Shown: positions 11,976 to 23,320 of the stretch, one piece after another
How the letters are laid out: each line of letters starts with the position of its first letter
How positions within the stretch are numbered: position 1 is the stretch's first letter
DNA from: Catenaria anguillulae PL171
Taxonomy: Eukaryota; Blastocladiomycota; Blastocladiomycetes; Blastocladiales; Catenariaceae
Reading direction: 5' to 3'
Length of the DNA stretch: 64,000 nt
Assembly: GCA_002102555.1 (NCBI GenBank)
Contig: MCFL01000048.1
Location: forward strand, 117,917 to 181,916
Notes under the pieces: model-generated
Told to the model about the DNA's origin: nothing
What the model saw: the letters and a program-made list of their open reading frames with translations, nothing else
Database searches by the model: none
Translations under genes and position numbers: made by a program

Positions 11976-12458
11976 CATGCCTTGTTTGTCCGCGATCCGC
12001 TGGCGTGGGTGTCTCCCCGGCTTGCAGTGATTGTTGTCAGTCGCATTACCCCACCTTTCTCGTGTATTATCCCCTGTTTTTCTATGCTCCACTTTATGCA
12101 TTCCCACGCAAGCCCGGATTTGCACCACATTTGTTGACGTTGACATTGCGGTCATCCATCAACGCAGCCTTACCTGTTCTTGATGGCCGTTTGATGCTGC
12201 CCGCGACCACTCATGCAGGCACTGTGTAAAGTATGGGGGCCCGCAATCGACTAGTTAATGTGAGGGTGGTGGCACCCAGCAGCACGGCCCCGACTTGGGC
12301 ACGACGACGTGTGTCAAGTGTGTGTCGGTACAGGGCCCTCGGCGCCGAGGGAGGGAGAACTTGCATGGGGTTGCTCACACGGTGAAACCAAGCAAACCAG
12401 TTCGAAACCACCGGCCTTTGTTTGCGGCGGCTGGCTGGTTTGAACGCTGACTTGCACC
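11976..12458. other. Intergenic, no gene recognised
   Basis: Between the voltage-sensor-like gene and the tandemly duplicated P450 unit. Nothing coding is supported. Confidence 0.45.
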
Positions 12459-12643
12459 GTGATCATTCCCATGCATGCACTTGGCACAATCTGCTGCACT
12501 GTACGGCTGTTTAACCTGGCGCACAATGGCCCTATGATGGATCCGTTGCAAAATCATGTACAAATGCTCGATACGACCCAGTCCGCAGTCGCTCGCTTGC
12601 AGGTTGGCACTGGCACGGACACACCTACCGATGCAACCTCACC

Positions 12644-14661
12644 ATGATCTTGGCCACCATCCGCCCAGGCGCTGCCTCGGCCCTACTTTCTGCCCTTCTG
12701 TCGCGGCTGCCTTCGCTCTCGCAAGCATCTGCCGCCTCGCCCTGGCCCTGGCATTGCTTGTCCTTCGCCAGCTCGCATCCAACCTTGGCCGGCGCCGTGC
12801 ACTGATCGCTCAATCACTCCCGTTCCTTCCGCACACGTCCCCGCTGCATTTGCTCCGCGGGCATCTCAACCTATTGGCGGCACCCGAGGGCGCTATCGAA
12901 GCGAGCGTTAAGCTGGTGCGCGAGCTCGGGAGCGTGTTTGTTACCACAGGCATTTTGGGCCGCCCAACACTTTGGATTGCGGATCCCGTGGCTTTGAAGG
13001 TTTTGATGGTGACGGGCGCAAAGAACGCAGGAATCGAGCGGTCGTTGGAGGGGCGCAAGTTGGTTGCGCAGGTTGTTGGATGGCGGTCGCTATTGACGCT
13101 TGAGGTATGTAACGCCAGTGTCCGGCTGTGGCTGTTCTTGATTGGACATTGACGATCGAAGCCGGATGTCCATGTGACTTTGTGTATAGGGAGAGGAGCA
13201 TCGAGTCCACCGCAAGATGCTGGATCCGGCATTCAACCTCAAGAATCTCACGCCGTACGTCGGCCATCCTTCACCTCCATCCCTAGCTCCTTCACATTCA
13301 TCGCTCATCATGACAGCCTGGTTCCGGTCGTTTCCCACATCACCGACCAACTCATTTCCATCCTCGCCGCCCACGCCGGCGAGCCCATCGACTTTGTCCC
13401 ACTGTCACTGGGGACCACGCTCAACATCATTGGCCAAACAGGTATGCATCCGTTCTGCTTTCCAATCGAGTCGCGCACACGTAATCCCACTCCTGACCAG
13501 CAGATCGGTGTGCTTGATGTTGTGCCAGCAACGGAAACCGATTTGATGCCCTCAATCAATCCACGCCATCGGATCTCTTTACCGCGTACACGGCCGTATT
13601 CTCAACCGCTGACCAAACTCCACTCGCGCACATGCGGCGGTTTGTTCCGCCCGTTCGTTACTTGCCACTCCGTGGCAACTGGGAGTACACGGCAAGTCTG
13701 ACACGCGTTCGAAACGCCGTGGACGCCGTCGTCAACAAGTATGCATTGTCGACCACGCCAACGACGGCCCCGACGACCAAGGTGCACATGGCGGCGGGGT
13801 CTGACAATGCAAGCGCAAGTTCCGGCAATGCTTACGCCAAGCGCGCCGTCGTGTCCCTGATTACAACCCTCCAAGACCTATTGCGCTCGCGCGCCATCTC
13901 GCGTGATGATATGTCGGACGAGCTCATGGGCGTGTTGCTGGCGGGCCACGAAACAACGGCCATCCCGTTTTCCATGGCGGTGCACGAGCTGGGTCGGCAT
14001 CCCGATGTGTTGAGGGCGTTGTACGACGAGCTCAAGATGCACGATCCAGATGAGCTGTTTTCAGGGGAAACAGGGTACACGAAGCTGGCGGCAATGCCGC
14101 TGCTGAATGCGGTGATCAATGAGACGTTGAGGTTGCACGGTCCAATTGGCTTTGTAGGCAGGCAGTTGGTGGGCGATGACGAAATGGAGCTTCCGCTAGA
14201 GGATGGACGAGTGGTGAGGATTGAAAAGGGCCAGCGGATGATGATCCCATACGTACGGCTCCTTCACTTTGCATTCTTTACGATTATCGCTGAATGCGAC
14301 TCGATTGAAATTTGGACAGAATGCGTTTGGCCTGCTCCCTTCCATTTGGGGTCCAACCGTCAACCAATGGCAGCCGTCGCGCTGGTTCTTGCTCGCAACT
14401 GCCGGAAACCAATCGCCGCTGGACCTCTCACTGGATCCGTCACTTTCACGCAAGAAGGCTGTGCCGTCGCTCTTCATGCCGTTTGGCGCCGGCGCACACG
14501 CATGTATCGGGCGCAAGCTAGCGATTCTCAACCTGCGCGTGCTGATTGCGCGCATGGTGCTGGCGTTGAAGTGGCAGTCGAGGCAGGAAACGGTCAAGAA
14601 GCGGTCGTTTGTGACGGCCGGCCCCATCGAGGTCAAGATTTGTGTTGAACAACGGGGCTGA
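12644..14661 (+). CDS. Cytochrome P450, tandem copy A
   Basis: Membrane-anchored monooxygenase, about 572 residues. Exons: 12644-13104, 13190-13254, 13317-13441, 13529-14252, 14320-14661. A hydrophobic N-terminal anchor is followed by the catalytic domain: I-helix LMGVLLAGHETTA (oxygen-activating AGxETT), K-helix ETLR, PSRW region, and haem-binding loop PFGAGAHACIG with the axial cysteine. Two bases are missing relative to copy B: near 12737 (CCTCGCC for CCTCTGCC) and near 13543 (TTT for TTTT). With both, the total is 573 codons. The haem loop, ExxR and AGxETT motifs are intact, so this is not obviously a dead gene. Substrate cannot be told from sequence. Family placement is CYP4/CYP5xx-like at best. 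Confidence 0.85.
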
Positions 14662-15238
14662 GGTGGGAAGTCAACTTGGGGTCGCCCCGAGCAGAGATAC
14701 CCCTGTCCTTTGGCCACACTTTGTGCGGATACATTTGCGTCCTGTGCATCCGTGTTGCAGAATACTCGGTTCAACTGCTGCTGCCGTTTTGCGTCCATCT
14801 CCACCACACCGGCATCGTCCCCGAGATTACTCGAACGGGCACTTTCTTCGAGGTAGGTCATCGTCGAGGCGAAACTTGAAGATTCGCTTGGTCACTGCCA
14901 TGTGCTGATGAAATTGACTCGCCCCTTTTGTCTTTCCGCATTGCAAGGCGTGCTTTCGCAAGCTTGCCGGTCCCAGTTGAGGGAATAGCCTAGTTCAAAA
15001 CCTGGATTAAAACCGCGCTGCCTTGTTCGCGGCCGGCTTGTTGGATGCTTCAGACCGCCCACTCAGGCTGCCACTCGATCATTCCCATGCACGCTCCAAC
15101 TTCTGCTGCACGACAAAACATTTGGCTTCAGGAGATGCGCTGCAAGAAACATGTACAAATGCTCGATACGACCCAGTCCGCAGTCCCTCGCTTGCAGGTT
15201 GGCACTGACACTGGCACACCGACCGATGCAAACTAACC

Positions 15239-17275
15239 ATGATCTTGGCAACAATTCGTCCAGGCGCTGCCTCGGCCCTACTTTCTGCCCTGCTTTCGCG
15301 GCTGCCTTCGCTCTCGCAAGCATCTGCCGCCTCTGCCCTGGCCCTGGCATTGCTTGTCCTTCGCCAGCTCGCATCCAACCTTGGCCGGCGCCGTGCACTG
15401 ATCGCTCAATCACTGCCGTTCCTGCCGCACACGTCCCCGCTGCATTTGCTCCGCGGGCATCTCAACCTGTTAGCGGCACCCGAGGGTGCTATCGAAGCGA
15501 GCGTTAAGCTGGTGCGCGAGCTCGGGAGCGTGTTTGTTACCACAGGCATTTTGGGCCGCCCAACACTTTGGATTGCGGATCCCGTGGCTTTGAAGGTATT
15601 GATGGTGACCAGGGCAAAAAGGGCCAGAGTGGAACGATCGTTAGAGGGACGCAAGTTGGTTGCACAGATTGTTGGATGGGGCTCATTGTTGACGCTTGAG
15701 GTATGTTTCTAGATGGCAATGATTGCAGCGCTGTTGGTTGGGCACTGACCTCCAGCAATGTGCGGACGCATCCGTGTTTCTGTGAAGGGGGCGGAACATC
15801 GATCGCATCGCAAGATACTGGATCCAGCATTCAATCTCAAGAATCTCACGCCGTACGTCATACACATAGTTGCTGCTCGTGATTCAAAGTCATGCGTTGC
15901 TCAACTCAAGCTGCCCGCCATCATGGTAGACTGGTTCCGGTCGTTTCCCACATCACCGACCGGCTCATTTCCATCCTTGCCGCCCACGCCGGCGAGCCCA
16001 TCGATTTTGTCCCCCTATCGCTTGGCGTCACGCTCAACGTCATTGGCCAATCGGGTGCGTAGAATTTCTGTTTTCAGTACTATTTTGCTTGTCAATTGCA
16101 CCTTCTCACGATTCATTTTTCCGACCAGCAACGGAAACCGATTTTGACGCTCTCAATCAATCTGCTCCGTCGGACCTCTTTTCCGCATGCAAGGCCGTGT
16201 TCTCAACCGCCGACCAAACCCCACTCGCTCACATGCGGCGCTTCGTTCCGCTGATCCGTCACCTGCCGCTTCGCGGCAACTGGGAGTACGCGGCAAGTCT
16301 GGCGCGTGTCCGAAGCGCCGTGGACGCCGTCGTCAACAAGTATGCATTGTCGGCCACGCCAACGATGGCCCCGACGGCCAAGGTGCACATGGCTGCGGGA
16401 CCGGAAAACGTAAGCTCAAGTGGCAGCACGCGCCCAAAGCGTGTCGTTTCTCTGATTGCGACTCTGCAAACCATTCTGCGCTCGCACACCATTTCGAACC
16501 AAGACATGTCGGACGAGCTCATGGGCGTGTTGCTCGCAGGCCACGAAACAACGGCCATCTCATTTTCCATGGCGGTGCACGAGCTGGGTCGGCATCCCGA
16601 TGTGTTGAGGGCGTTGTACGACGAGCTCAAGATGCACGATCCAGATGAGCTGTTTTCAGGGGAAACAGGGTACACGAAGCTGGCGGAATTGCCGCTGCTG
16701 AATGCGGTGATCAATGAGACGTTGCGGATGCACAGTCCCATTGGGTTTGCAGGTAGGCAATTGGTGGGCGATGACGGAATGGAGCTCCCGCTGGAGGATG
16801 GACGAGTGGTGAGGATTGAAAAGGGCCAGCGGATGATGATCCCATACGTACGTCCGCTTGTTGAACTGCTTGTTGCCATGAATTCTTCTCTCACATGAAT
16901 GTGACTCGATTGAAATGTGGCCAGAATGCGTTCGGTCTGCTGCCATCCGTCTGGGGTCCAACCGCCAACCAATGGCAGCCGTCGCGCTGGTTCTTGCTCG
17001 CAACTGCCGGAAACCAATCGCACCTGGATCTCTCAATGGATCCGTCACTTTCACGCAAGAAGGCTGTGCCGTCGCTCTTTGTGCCATTCGGCGCAGGCTC
17101 ACACATGTGTATCGGGCGCAAGATGGCGCTTCTCGAATTGCGCGTGCTGATAGCGCGCATGGTGCTGGCGTTTGAGTGGGAGTCGATGCAGGAAAAGGTC
17201 AAGAAGCGGTCGCTTGTGACAGCAGGCCCGGTCCAAGTACTGATTCGTTTGAAGGGACGGGACGGGAGGAGTTGA
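15239..17275 (+). CDS. Cytochrome P450, tandem copy B
   Basis: Intact paralogue of copy A: exons 15239-15700, 15788-15852, 15930-16054, 16129-16847 and 16925-17275 sum to 1722 nt, giving 573 residues and a stop with no frame break. N-terminal signal anchor (residues ~25-45), I-helix LMGVLLAGHETTA, ExxR (ETLRMHSP), and haem loop PFGAGSHMCIG. Introns are 74-87 nt and share positions with copy A. This copy validates the exon model of copy A and pinpoints the two bases copy A lacks. An acquired role distinct from copy A is possible, since the C-terminal ~15 residues differ. Substrate unknown. Confidence 0.92.
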
Positions 17276-17756
17276 GGAGTAAGGAAGCTTGAAAGGTCGT
17301 GCGTAAGCTCGAGTCACGCGATCCACTCACCTGGCAACAAAGGACTGGGAGCGATGATAAGTATGATGAAGTAGATGGAGTCATGTATGTTTTTATTGAA
17401 TTGTGCGTGTCTCCGAGTACATACACGTCCTCACGTACTGACATACTAGACATGGAACATGTATGTAATAGCCGCGAGACTTGGCGCCTGCCTCCGAGTC
17501 GCGAGAGTGCAATAGGGCTGGCTGGCTGGCGCTGGCCGCGAATTGGCAATCCAAGCCGACTCGCGACGCGTGGGTCCATGAGTTGAAGTTGAATGAATCC
17601 AATCCATTGGCCAATTGCAATGCAAAAAAAAAAATCCCTTCATGAAGATGTTCGATTGAAGGAACAGTATTCACATATATACCTCAGCGAGAGTCCCAGC
17701 TATCTTTCCGTTCCAGTACAGCACTGCAGCCGCAACTGCAACCGCGACCCGCAACC
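17276..17756. other. Intergenic, no gene recognised
   Basis: Between P450 copy B and NAD kinase, both rightward. It contains ATATATACC at about 17675, 80 bp before the NAD kinase start, a possible TATA-like element. No coding frame is supported. Confidence 0.4.
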
Positions 17757-20112
17757 ATGTCATCCCCGCCCAACGACCCGCTCACGGCCCCGGCTGTTGC
17801 TGCTGCCGCCGGCGCCTCTGTCCCTACGGCGTCCTCACTGCCCGACCTGTCCGCCGTCCTTGCCAAGCTCAATGGCACCGCACCTCCGGTTGCCGCCGCG
17901 GGCACCCCGTTGACGGCCCCTGCGTCTGCCGCCAACTCGTCAACCCGCCTCGCAGCACAACAGCGGCCGAGGTCGGGGTCGGGCTCTGGCTCTGGGTCAG
18001 GGTCTGCCACGCCGCCGCCCAGAATCACCATCCCGGCCATCCCTTCCTCCCTCCTGGAACGCCGCCGGTCCATGTCCAACGGATCCGCCACCAACTCGCC
18101 GCGCCCACCCACACCCACCAACAAGCTCGCCGAAACCGTTGTGGGCGTGCGCGAGGTGGCGAAAAACATTGGCCGTGCTCGCGTGCGCCTGGACGAGCCC
18201 AAGACGGTCATGATTGTGTGCAAGCTCAACGACCAAGACTTGATTCGGCTGGCACGCGACATGACAACGTGGTTGATTGACGATGTGCGGGCGGCTGACG
18301 GGTCTGACATTTCGGTTTACGTCGATGCTCAGATTCGCGACCATCCGCTCTTCAATTATACGGCACTGGCAGCCAAATCGGATCGATACGCGACGCAAAT
18401 CTTCTTTTGGACGCCCGAGTTTTGCGCCTACTCGCCAGAATTGATTGATTTCGTGATTACCCTGGGCGGCGATGGTACCGTGCTGTATACCTCGTGGTTG
18501 TTCCAAAACATTGTCCCACCCGTGATTCCCTTCCACTTGGGATCCCTCGGATTCCTCACCGTCTTCGACTTTTCTCGGTACAAGTCGCTGCTTCGCCAAG
18601 TCTTTGAGCGTGGGGCGCGGGTCAATTTGCGCATGCGCTTCACGTGTACTGTGTTCCAAGCAAGGGATGCCAAGGGCCAAGTGATTGCCAACTCGCTGCC
18701 ACGCCGCCGTTGCGACTCGATCAAGAACATGCTTGCATGCCCACCCACCCGCCGCCCCCTCAGCGCCGTCCTTGCCTCCATGCCCATGTCGTCGTCGCCT
18801 CCGCAAGCCGCCGCACCACAGCCGCTCCACATTCCGGCGGCCAACACGCGGCCGTGGCCGCAGTGGCCGCCATGGATTCTACGACCAATCCGCCGCCGCT
18901 CTCGCCGTTGTCTGCCGCATTTGCCCCCATGATTGAACAAACGCGGCGCGCCAGTATGTCGCTCGAGCAGCAATCGTCGCCGCACTCTGCAACGTCGCCC
19001 ACAGGCACTCCGACCATGCTTGGTGCGCGCGGCCGCACGTCGTCGTTTTCGTCGTCGCAGGCCACCACGTTTGAACACAATGGCATGTACATTACAACCG
19101 AGGCATTCCAGGTGCTCAACGAGCTTGTGGTGGATCGTGGGCCATCGGCCTACATGTCACAGCTTGAATTGTTTGGCGACGAGAGGCATTTGACCACGGT
19201 GCAGGCTGATGGGCTGGTCGTATCGACACCCACAGGTTCGACAGCCTACTCGGTACTTTGAGGTTCTTTTGTGATTCATCCTAGCAACCGCTGTTCTCAC
19301 GCTGTTTTGATGTTTGTTTCATTCAATTGACAGCTCTCTGCCGGCGGCTCGATCGTGCACCCCGAAGTCCAAGCGACCCTCGTCACTCCCATTTGCCCAC
19401 ACACGCTCTCGTTCCGGCCCATGCTGTTGCCCGACTCGATGGAACTTAAAGTGTGCGTGCCGCCGACGTCGCGCAACACGGCTTGGGCTTCATTTGACGG
19501 GCGCCACCGCATCGAGCTCAAGCAAGGCGACTTTGTATCCATCACCGCCTCAAAGTTCCCATTTCCGACTATCTGCCACCACGACCAATCGTCCGACTGG
19601 TTCCACTCGCTCGCACGGTGCCTGCACTGGAACGAGCGGCAACGCCAAAAGGCATTCACGGGCGACGGGCACACCTCGGCCGCGGACATGGTGATGACGA
19701 CGAGGACGAGGATTATTGGCCAGGAGTGTTGGGTCGTCGGCGCCCGGGTCGTACAATGGGTTCAAGGAGGCGTGTGCGGACCGCATTGACAGGTCGTGTA
19801 CCAGTGATGAGGAGGATTTGGATTCGGCCGGGGCCGATTTCCATTTCCAGCAGCTTGCGGATGCAACCGATAGTCCGAGGGCGAGCGATCGTGGCGGCGT
19901 GTTTCCGACTGTGGCGCCACACTTGAGGAAGCAAGCACGGCGGGCGGTGCGAATAAGGCAAGGGCTGCCGGGGCAAGGAGTAGATCACGGTCGCCTTCGT
20001 CGTCGACAGGTGCAGTTGGTGGCGGCGGTGGGGGCAGTGCCAAGCGGTGGCTCGTCGCAATTGAGGAATGCATTGACGCCGCCAGGCGCAGGGCCGGGAA
20101 CCCCGAGTCCTA
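17757..20112 (+). CDS. NAD kinase (UTR1/POS5-type)
   Basis: ATP-NAD kinase making NADP. N-terminal ~140 residues are Ala/Ser/Pro-rich. The catalytic domain starts around residue 150 and shows the signature LGGDGT (VITLGGDGTVLYTS), then PFHLGSLGFLT, the second signature NELVVDRGPSAYMSQLELF, and DGLVVSTPTGSTAYSLSAGG, continued after an 81-nt intron (19253-19333). An unusually long low-complexity insert (~18690-19080) sits between the first and second halves. The frame changes once within it, near 18850 in a GGCC-rich stretch. One added base makes exon 1 499 codons. After the conserved end (~19660), an acidic tail (DDDEDEDYWPG, SDEEDLDSAGADFHFQQL) continues through more frame changes. I place the end at the TAG 20110-20112, but the kinase domain ends well before. 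The tail is low confidence. Confidence 0.85.
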
Positions 20113-20607
20113 GGAGAACAACACACGCGGATGGGGCTGGTGCAAGTGAAGGGTGGGCGGTGGTGTGCCTATAGTGGACGAGCAGGGTGGGCAATTGAGG
20201 ACGTGGGATTTAGCCGATATGGTCGGCCAGACCAAGCTCTAGGCACCATCCTTCATGCATATGCGTTGTTCTCGTACATGGTGCCTTTGTCCCGTGATTC
20301 CTTCTTTCGTTCGATTCTCTTTTTTTTTTTTTTTCGTTGGCCACAGCTCCCTTCCCTTGTGCAATTCCTTCATGATTACCGCTTACTTTTTTTTCTTTCC
20401 GATGATTCTTCTCTTCATGTATTTTCCAGTCATTGATGCACAAGGCCATTTCAGAGCTGTATCAGACTGTTCGCAGTGTTTACGCACACGTACGCGGCAT
20501 TGCCGACAACTCGAGAAATTAACTAGGTGGGAACGACGACATTTAGCGCGGCACCAGACAAGCAGTATCTCATTGATGACTTGAGCAACAGCCCATGCAT
20601 AGTGACA
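20113..20607. other. Intergenic with T-rich tract
   Basis: Contains a T-run near 20321-20334 and further pyrimidine-rich sequence to ~20410, between NAD kinase and the first 7-TM gene. Consistent with a terminator/promoter spacer. No gene seen. Confidence 0.4.
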
Positions 20608-21912
20608 ATGGATCATCGTCAGCCGATCCTGAGTCCAACAGTTGGCATCCTATCCATCGCTGCCTGGGCAACAAGCGCAACGCTTGCCCTGATCCTTGGC
20701 ACCACCGTCCTCTTTAGGCGCGCATTTCCACCTGTCGCCGATTCATTTCGGATGACTCGTCGCTCAAGTTATGGCACCCGATCCCGGCTCTTACTGGCGG
20801 TCGTCATCCTAGTGGTTATTGATGCCACCAGCTGCTCCTACCACGTCTTCACTGCGTTTGCCTTGGGAAGTACAACGCATTAGCACACCGCGCCGCATCT
20901 GCATTCACGTTTTCTGCAGGACTGGCAATCACCATCCTCGCCATCTCCTTTCGATGCGCGTTGTTGTTGTGGCCGACGATGCGTGGCGGAAAAAGTTTCT
21001 TCGTGCGTCCAAAATCACTTGTTTCCTTGTCTGGGCTTGCCACGCAGCGGGTGCTTTTCAGTCGGCGTCTGAGGTTAAGCATCTCCCAATCCGAGCCCAA
21101 TTCAATGAGCGCTTGTACGCGCTCTGGAGCACGGTTGTGATTTGCTTTTTGCCCCTTCTGGGCCTCGCTGGATCCATCCAATCCATTCGCGTTGCGGTTC
21201 GCAACGTGCACGATAAGCAACTCCAGAGGCAGCAGCAGCAATCGGTGGTGAGCGGCGTCGGGTCGCGGTTGAGCCAGCAGGTTTCGCGAGCTGCGGCATC
21301 ATTGCAAAAGGTGGTCGTGCCGCCCAAACGGCCAGCGGCGTCCCCGTGTCTCCGAATCCATCCCCAGCGACTTCCAAAAGGGGAAGTATCGGGGATATAA
21401 GCGGTCCGGTAGGAGGAGCTCTGACACCCCCGCTGGCCGCTGGCAGGCTGTTGTTTCCCGAAACCAACTCGGTCACCATTGGCCGTGGCGGCTTGGTCGA
21501 CTCGAGTGCAGCGGGAATCACATCATGCGACCAGCTCCAGTCTCAACGAGCTGCTTCTTCTCCGCCCCGTCCCACTGCTGGGAAAGTCAGCTATCCTCTT
21601 TCGCGCACGTTTGCGTGGCTCAATGTTCTCGTTGTGTGCTTGTGGACGCTGGCTTGCCTGGTCACCACGACGTCACAGATCGGACCGTTTCGCAATAACT
21701 CGCTGCTGAGTCTGCTGCTGACAATCTGTGTTGGGGTCGAGAGTAGTTTTGAGCGGCTCATGCAGTATCACAACCGTAAGCGAGCCAGGCGGAAGCAGCA
21801 GCTAGCGGAGCGGAGGGAGGCGGAGCAGGTGGAAACACATTTTGTCGACCCGGCCGTGTCGATTGTGGTGGAGAATGAGGCTGGGCTGGGATTGGGAACG
21901 GATAAGATTTGA
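20608..21912 (+). CDS. 7-TM family protein, member A (broken frames)
   Basis: Paralogue of the intact genes at 22064-23320 and 27811-29667. Hydrophobic segments in order: around residues 10-30, 50-75, 90-120, 125-150 and 165-190, then a Gln/Ser/Pro-rich loop, then two more near the C-terminus led by the family motif SRTFAWLNVLVVCLWT. Three one-base losses break it, near 20866 (GGG for GGGG), near 20966 (TTGTTG run) and near 21325. Each moves the frame by -1, and adding three bases gives 436 codons. DDAWRKKFLRASKI aligns with DSAWRRYYLHSSRI of member B, which fixes the second break. It appears to be a single exon. Function unknown; the 7-helix layout is receptor-like but I see no rhodopsin-class motif. 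Confidence 0.7.
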
Positions 21913-21920
21913 TCCCCGTT

Positions 21921-21927
21921 TATAAAA
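21921..21927 (+). promoter_or_regulatory. TATA box of 7-TM member B
   Basis: TATAAAA 137-143 bp before the ATG at 22064. Its position argues against an in-frame upstream ATG at 21938, which would lie only 11 bp downstream of the box. Confidence 0.45.
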
Positions 21928-22063
21928 ACATTCACCTATGTATAGAGCAATGATTTGGGCAAGTGAGGGCAACCCTCATGGCCGGAGCATGCGAACAAAA
22001 CACACGCCAGGTTCTCAATCCCGTGTCAACCGACCATTAGAAAGAAGAAAGGCAAAAAACACA

Positions 22064-23320
22064 ATGGAATCTGAACATCATGTTCTCTCAGATGCTGAAA
22101 CATACAACTCGATTGTCATGTGGGCGTTGAGCGGCATCTGCTCGCTCGCCCTGGGATTCCAGCTGATTCGACGTGCCCTGGGACATGTCCTGACCGACAA
22201 TTCGTCGCTTTTACTCATGATGAAGGGCCGCGCACGACTCATGTTGCTCATGTCCGCCCTGATAGTAGTGGATTCGATCAACAACATTTACCATTTCTAC
22301 TGGATATGGCTGACAGACGAGTACATGGTGACATCCCACCGAATGGTCCTCATTCTGTCCAGTTCCCCATGCATTGCGTTGGTTGTCATGATCATTTTCT
22401 ACCGTTGTGCCATGGTTCTTGTTTCCGACTCAGCCTGGCGGAGGTACTACCTCCATTCGTCCCGGATCATTTGTGTTGTTGCCTGGTTGATCCACGCGGC
22501 TGGCGGATACGTAGCCATGCGTGAAGCCGCGCATATTCCCGCCACCGAGGCCGTTCACGGTAAGTGGTACCCCTCGTGGGCAACAGCTTTGCTGGTACCC
22601 GTGCCCATGTTTTCAATTGCGGCATCGATTTGGTCCATTCATGTTGCTGCTCGGCGACACAACCAGACGTTCCGGACGCGTCAAGTCACCCCCGACTCGC
22701 GGACAGCAGCGGGAATGCACAAGATGACGACTGCGGGCGTTCGGAAATCGGTCGGAGCCCAGCAAGCACCAACTACGTTGCCCGGTCCCCCTCCAGGCGG
22801 TTTTCCTAATCCAACTTTGTTGTCCTCTTCGCCAGTGCCGGGAACTGCCTCCAGTCTGCTCGCCCCGCCTCCAGCCTTACACACTGAAGCCGAAGACCAT
22901 CACCGCAATTCAAACAAGAGCAACCAGTTTCCACTCTCGCGCACATTCCAGTGGCTCAATGTGGTATCCGTCGGTCTTTGGATCACAGTCGCGGTGCTTG
23001 CGTTTGCCCCGCGCGACCACCTCAGCGTCCATTACAATGCGCTGCTCAATTTCCTGCTCATGCTGTCACTGGCCAACGAATACTCGTTTGGTCACTTGAT
23101 CCAGTTTTTGAATCGCAGGCGCAAACGCAGCCAACGGCGGTCGAACGCGGCCGCAGTCAGTGATGTCGGACGGGCAAGCAAGCGGTCCGTCAAGACAAAC
23201 GAAAGCTCTGTGCCGCTGGGTTCGCACATTTTGGTATCCCGGAGTTTGGCGAGTGGGGCGGCCACGGGCGGGGCGAGCCACACCGGGAGTCAGCGTGGGC
23301 CAATGGAGAGCTTTCCGTGA
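22064..23320 (+). CDS. 7-TM family protein, member B
   Basis: Intact single-exon gene, 418 residues. Seven hydrophobic segments can be read: IVMWALSGICSLALGF, LMLLMSALIVVDSINNI, PCIALVVMIIFYRCAMVLV, IICVVAWLIHAAGGYVAM, LLVPVPMFSIAASIWSIHVA, then a ~90-residue Thr/Pro/Ser-rich loop, then FQWLNVVSVGLWITVAVLAF and LLNFLLMLSLANEYSFGHLI. A basic and Ser/Gly-rich tail follows. The 5+2 helix arrangement and the SRTFxWLN motif at helix 6 are shared with members A and C. I recognise no named family. ATG 22064 is chosen over the in-frame ATG at 21938 because of the TATA box at 21921. It starts about 150 bp after member A, suggesting tandem duplication. Confidence 0.85.
   Translation: MESEHHVLSDAETYNSIVMWALSGICSLALGFQLIRRALGHVLTDNSSLLLMMKGRARLMLLMSALIVVDSINNIYHFYWIWLTDEYMVTSHRMVLILSSSPCIALVVMIIFYRCAMVLVSDSAWRRYYLHSSRIICVVAWLIHAAGGYVAMREAAHIPATEAVHGKWYPSWATALLVPVPMFSIAASIWSIHVAARRHNQTFRTRQVTPDSRTAAGMHKMTTAGVRKSVGAQQAPTTLPGPPPGGFPNPTLLSSSPVPGTASSLLAPPPALHTEAEDHHRNSNKSNQFPLSRTFQWLNVVSVGLWITVAVLAFAPRDHLSVHYNALLNFLLMLSLANEYSFGHLIQFLNRRRKRSQRRSNAAAVSDVGRASKRSVKTNESSVPLGSHILVSRSLASGAATGGASHTGSQRGPMESFP

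Larger units (their letters stand above)
12459..17275 (+). repeat. Tandem duplication of a ~2.2-kb P450 unit
   Basis: Two direct copies, 12459-14661 and 15074-17275. The similarity begins well before the start codons: GATCATTCCCATGCA at 12461 and 15077, and a shared ~55-bp block at 12553-12608 and 15149-15204. It ends near the stop codons. The 400-bp spacer (14662-15073) is not part of the match. All four intron positions are shared, but intron sequences have diverged, so the duplication is not very recent. Confidence 0.85.

Noticed and set aside
12644-14661. Calling P450 copy A a pseudogene
   Set aside because: Only single missing bases break it, all catalytic motifs are intact, and the same kind of break occurs in clathrin, so an assembly error is more likely.
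21938-22063. Upstream ATG at 21938 as start of 7-TM member B
   Set aside because: It lies only 11 bp after a TATAAAA box; the ATG at 22064 fits better and gives a family-like N-terminus.
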